A stretch of 64,000 nt of DNA from Actinocatenispora sp963805605 (GCA_963805605.1 CAWDUX010000002.1:1922001-1986000), one strand, 5' to 3'; shown: positions 33,264-41,604, counted from the first letter of the stretch. Program-made: numbers and translations. Notes: generated by a model from the letters alone, not told the origin.

Positions 33264-33962
33264 ATGAGGAAGACACGCCTACTGATCGCCGCGCTCGGAG
33301 CCGCCATGATGACGATGACCATCGTGCCGGCGATGACCAGCGCGCGACCGCGTACCGCGGCTAAGAGCCAGACTCCCGCAGCAACCGTGGTCGACAGCAC
33401 GGCCCGGGCTGGACACGGATCGTTGCGTCAGTCCACCTACCTTGCTGCCCCGCTGACCCCGGTAAAGGTCAACCACGAGACGGACGGCGCAGGGTTCGTC
33501 GGAGCAGAGATCGAGGGGAACAGTCTGCATCTGACGATCCTGACGACCGGCCTGCTCGACAACGCGCCCCACGGCCTGCAGATCGACGTGGACGGCACAG
33601 GTCGGTGCCCCGGCCCGGATGCGGCAGCCGATCTGCACGGGCACAAGGCGATCGGGCTCACCCAGACGCTGCCTCATGTGGGACTTCCCGGTGCCGCCCT
33701 GACCATCAGCGGCAGCACCAATCCGGTCTACGCGCTGGATCTCGACCGGTATCCTGCGGCCGGCACATTCCAGTACCAGCGCACCATCCCCATCACCGAG
33801 GATCTGCGACGGAATCTGGACAGCGGTCATGCGGTGGTCCTGGTACTCGGCGTCGACTATGACGGCGACGGTCGGTACAACGGAGTACTCAGCTACGAGC
33901 GTCTCGCCCCGGCCCTACCCACCGAGGCCACAGCGCCAGCACTGTGCGGCGTCCTGGGCTGA
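33264..33962 (+). CDS. Secreted CHRD/SOD-like paralogue 2
   Basis: A 232-aa exported protein. The signal peptide is MRKTRLLIAALGAAMMTMTI with a cut near TSARP, followed by a short linker. The domain has PLTPVKVNHETDGAG, APHGLQIDVDGTGRCPGPD, HGHKAIGLTQTLPHVGLPGA, NPVYALDLDRYP, VVLVLGVDYDGDGRYNGVL and the end EATAPALCGVLG. It lacks the Arg-rich insert of paralogue 1. The DYDGDGRY segment is Asp-rich and could bind Ca; this is a guess. A promoter gap of 230 bp precedes it, so it is separately transcribed. Confidence 0.7.
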   Translation: MRKTRLLIAALGAAMMTMTIVPAMTSARPRTAAKSQTPAATVVDSTARAGHGSLRQSTYLAAPLTPVKVNHETDGAGFVGAEIEGNSLHLTILTTGLLDNAPHGLQIDVDGTGRCPGPDAAADLHGHKAIGLTQTLPHVGLPGAALTISGSTNPVYALDLDRYPAAGTFQYQRTIPITEDLRRNLDSGHAVVLVLGVDYDGDGRYNGVLSYERLAPALPTEATAPALCGVLG

Positions 33963-33982
33963 GCGACACCACAGGTAGGTCA

Positions 33983-34014
33983 ATGGTCCGCAGCCGGATC
34001 CGGCTGCGGACCAT
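33983..34014 (+). terminator. Perfect 32-bp palindromic terminator of paralogue 2
   Basis: ATGGTCCGCAGCCGGATC followed by its exact reverse complement half, then TTTGCG. Its CCGCAGCCG core recurs in the terminators of the neighbouring paralogues. Confidence 0.8.
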
Positions 34015-34185
34015 TTGCGTGCACACACCGGAGCCGCACCAAGCGTTTCCGCTGGAGATGACGGACTCCTCGGATACACTCTGAGCGTTCGGGCAACTAC
34101 CAGCAATGCATGGTGTGTCGCCCAAGGACCTGCCGGTCTCCCCCCAGCCGCCGGTTGATAGCCCTGCTGACTGGATGGGGAAGCT

Positions 34186-34824
34186 GTGAAGAAACTACGC
34201 TTGGCCGCCGCCGTACTCTGCGCCTCGATCGTGGCCACCACGACCGTACCGGCAGCCGCCAGCGCGGCCGGTCACCGAGATAGGCCGGCAGTCCCGCCCC
34301 GCTACTACGTCGCCACCATGAGCCCGGTTCCCACGAACCACGTCAGTGGCTCCAGCGTCGCCGGCATAGAGGTGACCGGGAACAGGGCACGGATCGTCAT
34401 CAACGTGATCGGGCTGCTCAACGGGTCACCGCACGCGATGCACATCGCGGTCGACGGCTCCGGTCACTGCCCGCCGGCAGGTGCGGCCAGGAACCTGCAC
34501 GGTCACCGTGCGATCGGGCTCACCGAAACGTTGCCCTACGTCGGACTCCCCGGCGCGGCACTCACCGTCCGGGGCAGCACCAGCCCGGTCCACGCCCTGG
34601 CCCTGAATCGCTACCCCAGGTCCGGCACCTTCCACTACGACCGCACCATCCCGCTCACAGCCAACCTGCGACGCAACCTGGACAACGGGCATGCGGTGAT
34701 CCTGATCCTCGGCATCGACTATGACCACAACGGGCGCTACACCGGCGTACTGGGCTACGAACGGCTCGCCCCGAGCCTTCCGGTGGAGGCGTCCGCACCC
34801 GCACTCTGCGGCGTACTGCACTGA
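34186..34824 (+). CDS. Secreted CHRD/SOD-like paralogue 3
   Basis: A 212-aa exported protein. Signal peptide KKLRLAAAVLCASIVATTTV with a cut near AASAAG. The domain has SPVPTNHVSGSSVAGIEV, SPHAMHIAVDGSGHCPPAG, HGHRAIGLTETLPYVGLPGA, SPVHALALNRYP, VILILGIDYDHNGRYTGVL and the end EASAPALCGVLH. It is closest to paralogue 2 (shared IGLTxTLPxVGLPGAALT). GTG 34186 has GGGGAAG upstream. It probably arose by tandem duplication of a gene-plus-terminator unit. Confidence 0.7.
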   Translation: MKKLRLAAAVLCASIVATTTVPAAASAAGHRDRPAVPPRYYVATMSPVPTNHVSGSSVAGIEVTGNRARIVINVIGLLNGSPHAMHIAVDGSGHCPPAGAARNLHGHRAIGLTETLPYVGLPGAALTVRGSTSPVHALALNRYPRSGTFHYDRTIPLTANLRRNLDNGHAVILILGIDYDHNGRYTGVLGYERLAPSLPVEASAPALCGVLH

Positions 34825-34850
34825 GAGAACCTGATCCCGAAAGCCTCGTC

Positions 34851-34891
34851 GCGCACGGCCCGCCAGCCTGGATCGGCTGCGGGCCGTGCGC
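34851..34891 (+). terminator. Terminator of secreted paralogue 3
   Basis: GCGCACGGCCCGC (34851-34863) pairs with GCGGGCCGTGCGC (34879-34891), with inner CAGCC/GGCTG pairing. Confidence 0.75.
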
Positions 34892-34973
34892 GTCGTGACG
34901 GCAGGTGTCATCCGGCCCACCGGGCATACCACCCGGCGCCGATGGTGGAGGTCGGGCTACGGGCGGCAGCCCT

Positions 34974-34979
34974 TAGAGT
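34974..34979 (+). promoter_or_regulatory. -10 element of a leaderless promoter
   Basis: TAGAGT, then 6 nt, then the ATG at 34986. No Shine-Dalgarno sequence is present. Confidence 0.6.
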
Positions 34980-34985
34980 GGGGGA

Positions 34986-35594
34986 ATGACGGATTCTGTC
35001 GGGCCACTGGTGCCACGCAGGGACACCAGCCCGGCGGGCCGCGACAGTGGGCGGGCCGCGCTGCGGGCATCCGACGCCGACCGGGAACAGATCGCCGAAC
35101 TGCTGCGGGTCGCCGTCGGTGAGGGCCGGCTCGACTTCAGCGAACTCGACGAGCGACTGATCGCCGTATACGCGGCGCGCACCTACGGCGAGCTGGAACC
35201 ACTCGTCGCCGACCTGGTGATGGCCCCGCCAGCCGGTCCCGACGAGCCGTTGGAACTGCGTACCCGCTCCGGCACGGTGAAACAGCGCGGCCACTGGGTC
35301 GTACCGAGCACCATCGTCGCGCAATGCACCAGCGGCAACATCAAGATCGACTTCACCGAGGCGGTCTGCTCACACCGGGAGATACGGATCGCCGCCACCT
35401 GCGGCGCCGGCAACATCGTGATCGTCGTTCCGCGCGGCTGGACAGCCCGCATCGACGGGGCCACCACCAAGATGGGCAACATCGTCAACAAGGCCACCGA
35501 CGCGCCCGCGCCCGGCGCGCCCACGCTGCGCATCACCGGCGAGGTACGGTCCGGCAACATCAAGGTCCGCTACCCGTACCGCAGCCGACGCTGA
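34986..35594 (+). CDS. DUF1707 SHOCT-like domain protein with a C-terminal beta domain
   Basis: A 202-aa protein. Residues about 25-80 are DUF1707 (LRASDADREQIAELLRVAV, GRLDFSELDERLIAVYAARTYGEL). The C-terminal half is beta-rich and repetitive, with SGNIKIDF, GAGNIVIV and SGNIKVRYPY strands, resembling the putative adhesin/LiaF-like beta helix. It probably sits at the inner membrane or in the cytosol, as no signal peptide is present. It is leaderless behind TAGAGT. A second DUF1707 protein is at 52549-53172. Confidence 0.82.
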   Translation: MTDSVGPLVPRRDTSPAGRDSGRAALRASDADREQIAELLRVAVGEGRLDFSELDERLIAVYAARTYGELEPLVADLVMAPPAGPDEPLELRTRSGTVKQRGHWVVPSTIVAQCTSGNIKIDFTEAVCSHREIRIAATCGAGNIVIVVPRGWTARIDGATTKMGNIVNKATDAPAPGAPTLRITGEVRSGNIKVRYPYRSRR

Positions 35595-35638
35595 CCACGC
35601 GGACGTCAGTGCTGCGGGTCCCGCCAGGCGCCATGTCC

Positions 35639-35644
35639 TAGAGT
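35639..35644 (+). promoter_or_regulatory. -10 element of a leaderless promoter
   Basis: TAGAGT, then 6 nt, then the ATG at 35651: the same arrangement as at 34974. Confidence 0.6.
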
Positions 35645-35650
35645 CCCCGC

Positions 35651-36454
35651 ATGGTGAGCCTCGCGATCGGTGCTGTCACAGTCATCGGGCTGTGCGACGC
35701 CACCGGACCGTTCTTCGCCCCACCGGACACGGCGTTCCCGACCGCCACCGCCGATGCGTGGCAGGAGGCCGCCCGTCTCGACCCCGGTGCCCTCGCCACC
35801 GACGGCCGCTGGTGGCTGCACTTCCGGTGCTTCGCGGTACGCCGCGCCGACGGTGCGGTGATCCTCGTCGACGCCGGCGTCGGACCGGCCGTACCGGGTC
35901 GGTCGACCTGGACGCCGGTACCGGGTCGGTTGCCCGCACTGCTCACCGCGGCCGGCATCGACCCGGGCGACGTGTCCACTGTGGTACTGACCCACCTGCA
36001 CAGCGACCACACCGGCTGGGCGGTGCTGGACGAGCAGCCGTACTTCCGCAACGCCCGGTACCTGCTGCAGCGCGACGAGTACGACGCGGTCGACGCCACC
36101 GCGCCCGGCCCCACCTCGGCCGTGCTGGCCCCGTTGCGCGAGCGCGGGCAGCTCGACCTGCTGGACGGCCGGTGTCAGCTGGCACCCGGGATCATCGCGG
36201 TGCCCACCCCCGGCCACACCCCCGGGCACCAGTCCGTGATCGTCTCCGCGCGGGACGCGGAGGTCGTGGTCACCGGGGACGCGCTGGTGCACGCCGTACA
36301 GCTCGCCGACCCGGCCGTCGCCTACGCCTACGAGACCGACCCGGAGCTGGCCCGCGCGTCCCGTACCCGCCTGCTGGCCGAGGCCCGCGAGCACCGGGCC
36401 GCGCTGGCCACCGCCCACCTGGCCGAGCCGTTCCTCACCGACTGGTGGCACTGA
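35651..36454 (+). CDS. MBL-fold metallo-hydrolase
   Basis: A 267-aa metallo-beta-lactamase-fold hydrolase with the metal motif THLHSDHTGW (near 114-123), the downstream His in VPTPGHTPGHQSV and the Asp in VVVTGDALVHAVQ. The fold covers lactonases, glyoxalases and quorum-quenching enzymes; the order HxHxDH...H...D fits an AHL-lactonase- or glyoxalase II-like enzyme, but the substrate is not determined. No signal peptide is seen. Translation is probably leaderless. It stands 93 bp upstream of an AAC(3) gene on the same strand. Confidence 0.85.
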   Translation: MVSLAIGAVTVIGLCDATGPFFAPPDTAFPTATADAWQEAARLDPGALATDGRWWLHFRCFAVRRADGAVILVDAGVGPAVPGRSTWTPVPGRLPALLTAAGIDPGDVSTVVLTHLHSDHTGWAVLDEQPYFRNARYLLQRDEYDAVDATAPGPTSAVLAPLRERGQLDLLDGRCQLAPGIIAVPTPGHTPGHQSVIVSARDAEVVVTGDALVHAVQLADPAVAYAYETDPELARASRTRLLAEAREHRAALATAHLAEPFLTDWWH

Positions 36455-36550
36455 CCCGGTCGGTGGCGCCACCGACCGCGCCGCTGAGTCTCCGCTCACG
36501 CGACGGTAATGCGGTGGGCGGATCGTGTCGGGACTGCCATGCTCGGGCGC

Positions 36551-37354
36551 ATGCCCGAACCTGTCGAGGACACCGCCGAGCCGCGGACCCGCCCGGGCCT
36601 GGCCGCCGACCTGCGCGCACTCGGGGTACGGGCGGGCAGCGTACTGCTCGTGCATTCGTCGCTGTCCGCACTCGGCTGGGTGTGCGGCGGGCCGGTCGCG
36701 GTCATCCAGGCGCTGCTCGACGCCCTGGGCCCGGACGGGACACTGGTCGTACCGGCACACAGCGGCGGCAACTCCGACCCGGCCAACTGGCAGCACCCAC
36801 CCGTACCGCGGTCCTGGTGGCAGGTCATCCGCGACACCACGCCCGCGTACGATCCGGCGGTCACGCCCACCCGCAGCGTCGGCGTCATCCCGGAGCTGGC
36901 GCGGACCTGGCCAGGGGCGCTGCGCAGCAACCATCCCGCCACGTCCTTCGCCGCGATCGGCCCGGCCGCAGCGGAGATCGTCCGGGACCACCGGCTGGAC
37001 GAGGGCTTCGGCGAGGAGTCGCCGCTGGGCCGGATCTACGCCCTGGGCGGTGATGTGCTGCTGCTCGGCGTCGGCCACGACTCGAACAGCTCGATGCACC
37101 TGGCCGAGGCACGGGTCCCGGGGTCACCGCAGATCGCGTACGGCGCCGCCGTCGCCGGACCGGACGGCGGGCAGCGGTGGGTCACCTGGGTCGACGTCGA
37201 CTACGACGCCGACGACTTCGACCGGCTGGGCGCGGACTTCGACGCCGCTGTCGGCCCCACGATCGGTACGGTCGGCTCCGCCCGCTGCACCCTCACCCGC
37301 CAACGCGCCGTCGTCGACTTCGCGGAGGACTGGCTCCGCACCCACCGCTCCTGA
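36551..37354 (+). CDS. AAC(3)-family aminoglycoside N-acetyltransferase
   Basis: A 267-aa acetyl-CoA-dependent antibiotic acetyltransferase family member. It shows VLLVHSSLSALGWVCGGPVA, DGTLVVPAHSGGNSDPANWQ, TRSVGVIPELARTWPGALRS then NHPATSFAAIG, and YALGGDVLLLGVGHDSNSS with the active-site His. Many chromosomal actinobacterial copies are present, but only some confer resistance; the physiological substrate is unknown. Start MPEPVEDT (36551) is chosen; an ATG at 36539 is also possible. The left att-like repeat of the island begins 47 bp beyond its stop. Confidence 0.85.
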   Translation: MPEPVEDTAEPRTRPGLAADLRALGVRAGSVLLVHSSLSALGWVCGGPVAVIQALLDALGPDGTLVVPAHSGGNSDPANWQHPPVPRSWWQVIRDTTPAYDPAVTPTRSVGVIPELARTWPGALRSNHPATSFAAIGPAAAEIVRDHRLDEGFGEESPLGRIYALGGDVLLLGVGHDSNSSMHLAEARVPGSPQIAYGAAVAGPDGGQRWVTWVDVDYDADDFDRLGADFDAAVGPTIGTVGSARCTLTRQRAVVDFAEDWLRTHRS

Positions 37355-37401
37355 CCTGGAGGAACTACCCCTCGGGCCGGCGCGGATGTCCGAACAGTAC
37401 A

Positions 37402-37415
37402 GAGCGGAGGGCGTG
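37402..37415 (+). other. Distal att-like repeat of the island
   Basis: An exact 14-nt copy of the tRNA-Ser 3' end (gagcggagggcgtg), lying in the gap between the AAC(3) gene and the PIN gene. The corresponding copy is 43577-43590. Confidence 0.55.
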
Positions 37416-37465
37416 CTCACCCGCACCAGTTCGAGCACGCCGCCGCGCCATCCTGCACGGCCAAG

Positions 37466-38425
37466 TCACTCCGTGGCAGCCGTACCGCGACGGCGAGAGC
37501 GTCGCGAATCGGGCGCGACCTCGGTATCCGGCTGCACCCTCTCCGGCATCGGCAGATTGTCCGCGATCAGACCGACTGCGCGCGCCCGCATGGCGCACCC
37601 TGTGTCATGCGTAACCAAGCAGATCGGCTGCGCGGCCAGATCCTCAGCGACCTTCAACCGGTCGATGATCTCGTCGTCGGCAATCGGCAACCGTACGTGG
37701 CCCGGCGGGTCAAGCAACAACTCGACCGTCACCTCGCCACGCGCCTCACCATCCACCCCCAGGTAGCCGGCCTCTCGCAGCACCCCCGGCTGGTACGGGT
37801 CGGGCAACGCCCGATCAAGCGCCCGAAGGGAATGTCTGGCCCGCCAACGCAGGTGTGGATCTTTTATCAGCTTCTTCTCGTCCAACTCGTCCACCACCAC
37901 CATCGGGACGAGCAGCCGGACCGGCTTCGCCGGGTCGTGGGCCTCGGTAACGCCTGTGCTGATGTCGGTCACGCCGACCGGCGCGATGGCACCGAAGTCG
38001 ATCTCTTCCAGCTTGTTCGCGTGGTGTAGGAAGACGTTCGTGTCGAACGCAACGAACCGCTCGGAGTCGTTCCACTGGTCGATGCGTTGCTCCAGATCCC
38101 TGAGAACCTTCCTGATCTCGCTGGACCGGACATGGACTTCATAGTCAACGAGGGCATTGATGTCTTGGCTGGCACCGGAGGCGTGTACGGCGGCGATTCG
38201 TTCGTAGCCTCGTGTCAGCACCAGCCGCTCGATCACTGACTCGGGCAACAGGTCATGCAGGTCGTGAGCGGCCTTCGGCACCCACCGCATGTAGCAAAGT
38301 GGGTTGCCGCCGTGGCGGGCAATGTGCACCAGCCCGCCCCTGAGCATCAACAGCCTTCCACGCAGGTTCTCCCGGCTTGCGCCCGGCAGCATCCTCACCA
38401 GCACTCGTTCCCCCGATCCCGGCAT
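37466..38425 (-). CDS. PIN-domain protein
   Basis: A 319-aa protein. The first about 135 residues are helical and of unknown family (MLRGGLVHIARHGGNPLCYM, VIERLVLTRGYERIAAVHAS). The C-terminal PIN nuclease domain has the acidic set: Asp in RFVAFDTNVFLHH, Glu in MVVVDELDEKKL, Asp in PIADDEIIDRL and Asp in LVTHDTGCAMRARAVGL. PIN domains cleave RNA and are often toxins, but this two-domain form has no adjacent antitoxin, so defence or RNA processing is equally possible. It is the first gene inside the island. Confidence 0.75.
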   Translation of the reverse strand: MPGSGERVLVRMLPGASRENLRGRLLMLRGGLVHIARHGGNPLCYMRWVPKAAHDLHDLLPESVIERLVLTRGYERIAAVHASGASQDINALVDYEVHVRSSEIRKVLRDLEQRIDQWNDSERFVAFDTNVFLHHANKLEEIDFGAIAPVGVTDISTGVTEAHDPAKPVRLLVPMVVVDELDEKKLIKDPHLRWRARHSLRALDRALPDPYQPGVLREAGYLGVDGEARGEVTVELLLDPPGHVRLPIADDEIIDRLKVAEDLAAQPICLVTHDTGCAMRARAVGLIADNLPMPERVQPDTEVAPDSRRSRRRGTAATE

Positions 38426-38525
38426 TCAGCGAGGCCGCGCCATCAGTGACCAGTACTACGATGCCCGGCCCGGAACCGCTGCGTCCTCGCAGGCTCGCCG
38501 TTCACGACTTCCACCTCGGCATGGC

Positions 38526-39266
38526 TCAGGTCCGATAGGACCATGGGAGGCCGGTGTCCTTGTAGTGCGACACAGGGATCGGTTTCACGCCGGGGCGCAG
38601 TCGGGAGCGGTACAGCCGCCCGTGCAGGTGGTCGACCTCGTGGGCGACCAGCCGCGCGACCCCCGGCCCAAACTCGGCAATCCGGACCGTGCCGTCGACG
38701 TCCTGGTGCTCGACTTCCATGGTGAGCGGGCGCGGCACCAGACCGCGGACGTCGAAGAACGACAGGCAGCCCTCGTACTGCTCGTCGACGTCGTTCGACT
38801 CGTCGATGATCCGCGGGTTCAGCAGGGTGATCGTCTGCCCGTCCGGTGTGCGGACCAGCGCCGCGGCACGGCTGATGCCGATCTGCGGAGCGGCCAGGCC
38901 CATGCCCTTCGCGAAGTTGTGGACCTGGGCGACGCGCTCCATCGCTGCCATCAGGTGCGTCACGCCCCGCCGCGCGTCCTCAGCCTCGTCCGGCAGCGTG
39001 AATGGCTGGGCTGCCTGGGTGAGGATGTCGTCGCCCTCTTGGACGATGCCCACGGAGGCCATGCGTTCGCCCGGGCTGGTGGTCTCCATGCTGCTGGTCT
39101 CCTCGGTGGCGGCGGGAGCCTTGAACTTCCACTCGATGCGGTACCGGGCGTGTAGTGGCGGGTCTTCGGTTGACCAGGTGAACACGACCCGGTCACCCTT
39201 CTGCTGCTGGGCCAGCGGCGTCCGGAACGGGACGCCTCGGCAGTCATGGACGTCTCCATGCCCCAC
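38526..39266 (-). CDS. Peptide deformylase domain protein (C-terminal part of a broken fusion)
   Basis: A 246-aa frame with all three deformylase motifs intact: GMGLAAPQIG, EGCLSF and VAHEVDHLHG, so metal binding is possible. It belongs to an actinobacterial family in which deformylase is the C-terminal domain after an XRE HTH and a beta-rich middle domain. Upstream sequence is disrupted: +1 shift near 39240 (TAEA to VPFRTPL) and, further up, TGA at 39341 or nearby instead of the conserved Trp (PAEK-stop-GPWWQRAIRLP). The GTG at 39266 is only the first start in this frame. It may still be made as a standalone protein; function is uncertain. Confidence 0.65.
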   Translation of the reverse strand: MGHGDVHDCRGVPFRTPLAQQQKGDRVVFTWSTEDPPLHARYRIEWKFKAPAATEETSSMETTSPGERMASVGIVQEGDDILTQAAQPFTLPDEAEDARRGVTHLMAAMERVAQVHNFAKGMGLAAPQIGISRAAALVRTPDGQTITLLNPRIIDESNDVDEQYEGCLSFFDVRGLVPRPLTMEVEHQDVDGTVRIAEFGPGVARLVAHEVDHLHGRLYRSRLRPGVKPIPVSHYKDTGLPWSYRT

Positions 39267-39490
39267 ACCGCAGGCTCAAGGTCGGCCGGCATGTCGACGG
39301 TCATGCTGAGGTGCTGGGTGGGTAACCGGATCGCCCGCTGCCACCACGGACCTCACTTCTCTGCCGGCACGGTGTACACGTACTCGATCCAGGTCGTCTC
39401 ACCCGGGGCGCCGGCAGCCGGGAACCGGCCGTCCCGGTTCTCGAACATCAGCCAGACGCTACAGCGAACGCTCCAGTTCACCGCGTTGCG
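39267..39490 (-). pseudogene. Broken middle domain of the deformylase fusion
   Basis: Readable in one frame: VWLMFENRDGRFP, WIEYVYTVPAEK, an in-frame TGA where homologues have Trp, then GPWWQRAIRLPTQHLSMTV and MPADLEPAVWGMETSMTAEA, before the frameshift into the deformylase frame. The HTH domain is not found further upstream (to 39766), where only unassignable frames occur. A nonsense codon plus a frameshift argues for true decay. Confidence 0.6.
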
Positions 39491-39766
39491 TGGGCGTGCC
39501 GCGGGTTGGTGTCGGCTACCCGACAGTCGACGTTTTCCGTCCTTCCACACTGCGTCGACACGCTCTACGCCGGCCGCGGAACACCTGCTCTTAGATCGGC
39601 GAGAGCGCGCGGTCGACGTGCTCCTCCAGACCCTGTTCCTGCCGGTAGTGCTGCTCAACTCCGACACCCGGCCATCATGGACCTGATCAACCACAGCCCG
39701 TGCTTGATCTCTTCGGAGGCAGCTAGTTCGCTGCGGGCCGCCCTCTTGAAGGGATCCGTGGCGAAT

Positions 39767-40459
39767 TCAGACCGCGAAACCCTGCCGTCCTCGTGCCCGT
39801 TCGATCGCTGCCTGCCACTCTTGGCGTCGTGCCGCAGGTAGCTTGTCCTCAGCGGTCTTCACACGCCCTACGTGCAGTGAGTCGGCGATGTTGCCCGTTG
39901 GAGTTGTACACAGCGTCCCGTCCCCAGCGCCACACTTTGGACAGGTCTCCTTGAGCGCAAGCTGCAGGAACTCATGCGTCCGCGCCTCGGAGCGGCGCTT
40001 CAGGTAGTCGCGGCTTCGCCAGGCTCCAATGCCTGGGACTTCGCTCAGGTGCTCCAGGTATCGCACGCCGCGGTCTCCGTCGGCTTCTGCCAGGCTGCGC
40101 AGGTAGTTGATCTGTCGGTAAGTCAGTACACGGTTGTCAACGCTCTGCCCCCAACCTTCTGGCTGCCTGACGTCCTTCCCCCAGCCCTCCGTGTCATTAG
40201 GGAAGTGCAGGGCGAGAGGCTGGTTCTTCTCGATCGTGATCGCCGTGTCTCGGATCTAAGCGACGCAGGTCAGAAGGTCGTGCATCGCGCTCTGTGCGGT
40301 CCAGGCCAGGGAACCAAGCTCCACAGGCACGTCTGGGCGTTCGGCTGCCGTCCTCACCTTGGACAGATAAGTCCCCACCTCCTCGGCTGCAGCACCGATC
40401 TCGTGGAGCGAGTAGACCTCTTGCGGTCCGTACCCCACAGTGGCATCTAATGGACTCAT
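39767..40459 (-). pseudogene. Zinc-ribbon protein gene interrupted by an in-frame TAG
   Basis: One continuous frame runs from ATG 40459 (MSPLDATVGYGPQEVYSLHE) to the stop at 39767, but carries TAG at 40256-40258 after DLLTCVA. Beyond the stop, it continues IRDTAITIEKNQPLALHF, TYRQINYLRSLAEADG, EHLSEVPGIGAWRSRDYLKR. It ends with a treble-clef-like zinc motif CPKCGAGDGTLC followed by LHVGR, known from phage and actinobacterial zinc-finger domains. Either it is a nonsense-mutated 230-aa gene, two separate proteins (67 aa, and about 99 aa from GTG 40066), or a readthrough case. Confidence 0.5.
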
Positions 40460-40711
40460 AGCAAGTGTGTGATCGCTAATCGTGACATACTGCCCTACGG
40501 CTCGTTATCTCTACATCCATTCCCGAGGACGCCTTCGGCGATACTCAAGGCACTGTTCGACGAGCGGGCAACTCCGGCGAACATGACACTATGTGACGGC
40601 AGCGTCTTATACTCGCAGAGGGTAACCCTGCCGAGCGGGGCCCTGGAAAGAGTGTTCGGAATAACTCGGAAACCCTTGCGCGCGGTTCAGAACTAGTTCA
40701 GGATTGATGCC

Positions 40712-41200
40712 ATGGGGAAGATGCAGTGGAGTGACGCCGCGCGGGCCCCGCGCGAGGTGGCAGCCGCTGTCGACAGCAGGGGCGAGCTGCGGCTTGAGCG
40801 CCGTGGCGCAATGTCGTTCGTACTCATGAGAGAAGACCGCGCCAGCGAAGCGAAGCAGGGCATGGCCTCAGCCGCCCGCATGCTCCGCAACATTCTCAAC
40901 CATCAGGGTCACGAAGTGATCGTGCAGGCTCTGAGTGATACGGCATCGTGGATCCGGTTCCTCCCAGAAAAGGACCGCCGGGAGTTCAGCAGCGAATTCG
41001 TAGAGACGCTGGAAGCCTGCAGCGAGCTGGACATGTGGGCTCCGCTCGGACGCTTGGTGCACGAGTGGGCAGAGACGGCTAAGATCCACGCCGATCCTGC
41101 CCTGGCGGCTTCGCTCTCCAGGGCTGTCGACGCCGACCTGGGGCCGGTCCCGGCACCAGCCACACCTTCGGCAGAGGAAGACGATGCCGAAGAAGGGTGA
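40712..41200 (+). CDS. Putative antitoxin (Phd-like N-terminus)
   Basis: A 162-aa protein. The N-terminal 35 residues (MQWSDAARAPREVAAAV, ELRLERRGAMSFVLMRED) look like a Phd/YefM-type DNA-binding and toxin-neutralising module. The rest is helical and ends in an acidic tail (PSAEEDDAEEG). It overlaps the next gene by 17 bp. An alternative ATG at 40721 has GGGGAAG just upstream. Pairing with a RelE-like gene suggests a toxin-antitoxin locus. The 252-bp region upstream is AT-richer than its surroundings and contains no convincing gene. Confidence 0.55.
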   Translation: MGKMQWSDAARAPREVAAAVDSRGELRLERRGAMSFVLMREDRASEAKQGMASAARMLRNILNHQGHEVIVQALSDTASWIRFLPEKDRREFSSEFVETLEACSELDMWAPLGRLVHEWAETAKIHADPALAASLSRAVDADLGPVPAPATPSAEEDDAEEG

Positions 41201-41534
41201 AAGGGTCGCGCCGCCTCCTCCTCCCGAGGGGTGGGAACTGAGGCACGCAACGAAAGAGGCTGTCGAAGGTTGGGAAGAACTGACTCGTGTCGCATCTAAT
41301 GCGACATATAAGGCGTATGAAGTATTGTCGCGCAGTCCGGAGATTCCAACCAATCCGGCTCGACAGCATCCTCTTCGTGGGCAGCTGGGCACCCGGATGG
41401 TGCACGGTAAGAACCTTCAGCAGTGGCAGTACGAAGTGACGGCTGGCGGACGTATCTTCTACTGCCCGGATGCAGATAGACGGATCGTTTGGCTCACCGA
41501 GGCATCCACGGGGCACCCGAAGGCCACTGAGTAG
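41184..41534 (+). CDS. Putative RelE/ParE-like toxin
   Basis: A 116-aa basic protein. Its C-terminal half carries a RelE-fold-like pattern: HPLRGQLGTRMVHGKNLQQW, QYEVTAGGRIFYCPDADRRI and VWLTEASTGHPKATE, which matches a recurrent actinobacterial family that follows Phd-like genes. RelE-type toxins are ribosome-dependent mRNA interferases; activity here is not demonstrated. The start MPKKGERVAPPPP overlaps the upstream gene by 17 bp, consistent with translational coupling. Confidence 0.6.
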   Translation: MPKKGERVAPPPPPEGWELRHATKEAVEGWEELTRVASNATYKAYEVLSRSPEIPTNPARQHPLRGQLGTRMVHGKNLQQWQYEVTAGGRIFYCPDADRRIVWLTEASTGHPKATE

Positions 41535-41535
41535 G

Positions 41536-41571
41536 CGACGGTGTCCCTGCTATCAGGCAGGGGCACCGTCG
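41536..41571 (+). terminator. Terminator of the toxin-antitoxin-like pair
   Basis: CGACGGTGTCCCTGC (41536-41550) pairs with GCAGGGGCACCGTCG (41557-41571), 14 of 15 Watson-Crick plus one G-U. Confidence 0.7.
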
Positions 41572-41604
41572 TTGCAAGTGCTTCCTGCCCAGTAGCGTCC
41601 ATTC

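Noticed and set aside
35692..37053. A 453-codon plus-strand open frame
   Set aside because: Out-of-frame reading of the MBL hydrolase and AAC(3) genes, very Arg-rich.
39335..39350. Selenocysteine decoding of the TGA in the deformylase fusion
   Set aside because: Homologues have Trp, not Cys or Sec, at this position, no SECIS-like hairpin is seen, and a frameshift follows.
40469..40696. 75-codon plus-strand ORF before the antitoxin gene
   Set aside because: No ribosome site, no recognisable protein features and an AT-rich promoter-like context; more likely regulatory sequence.
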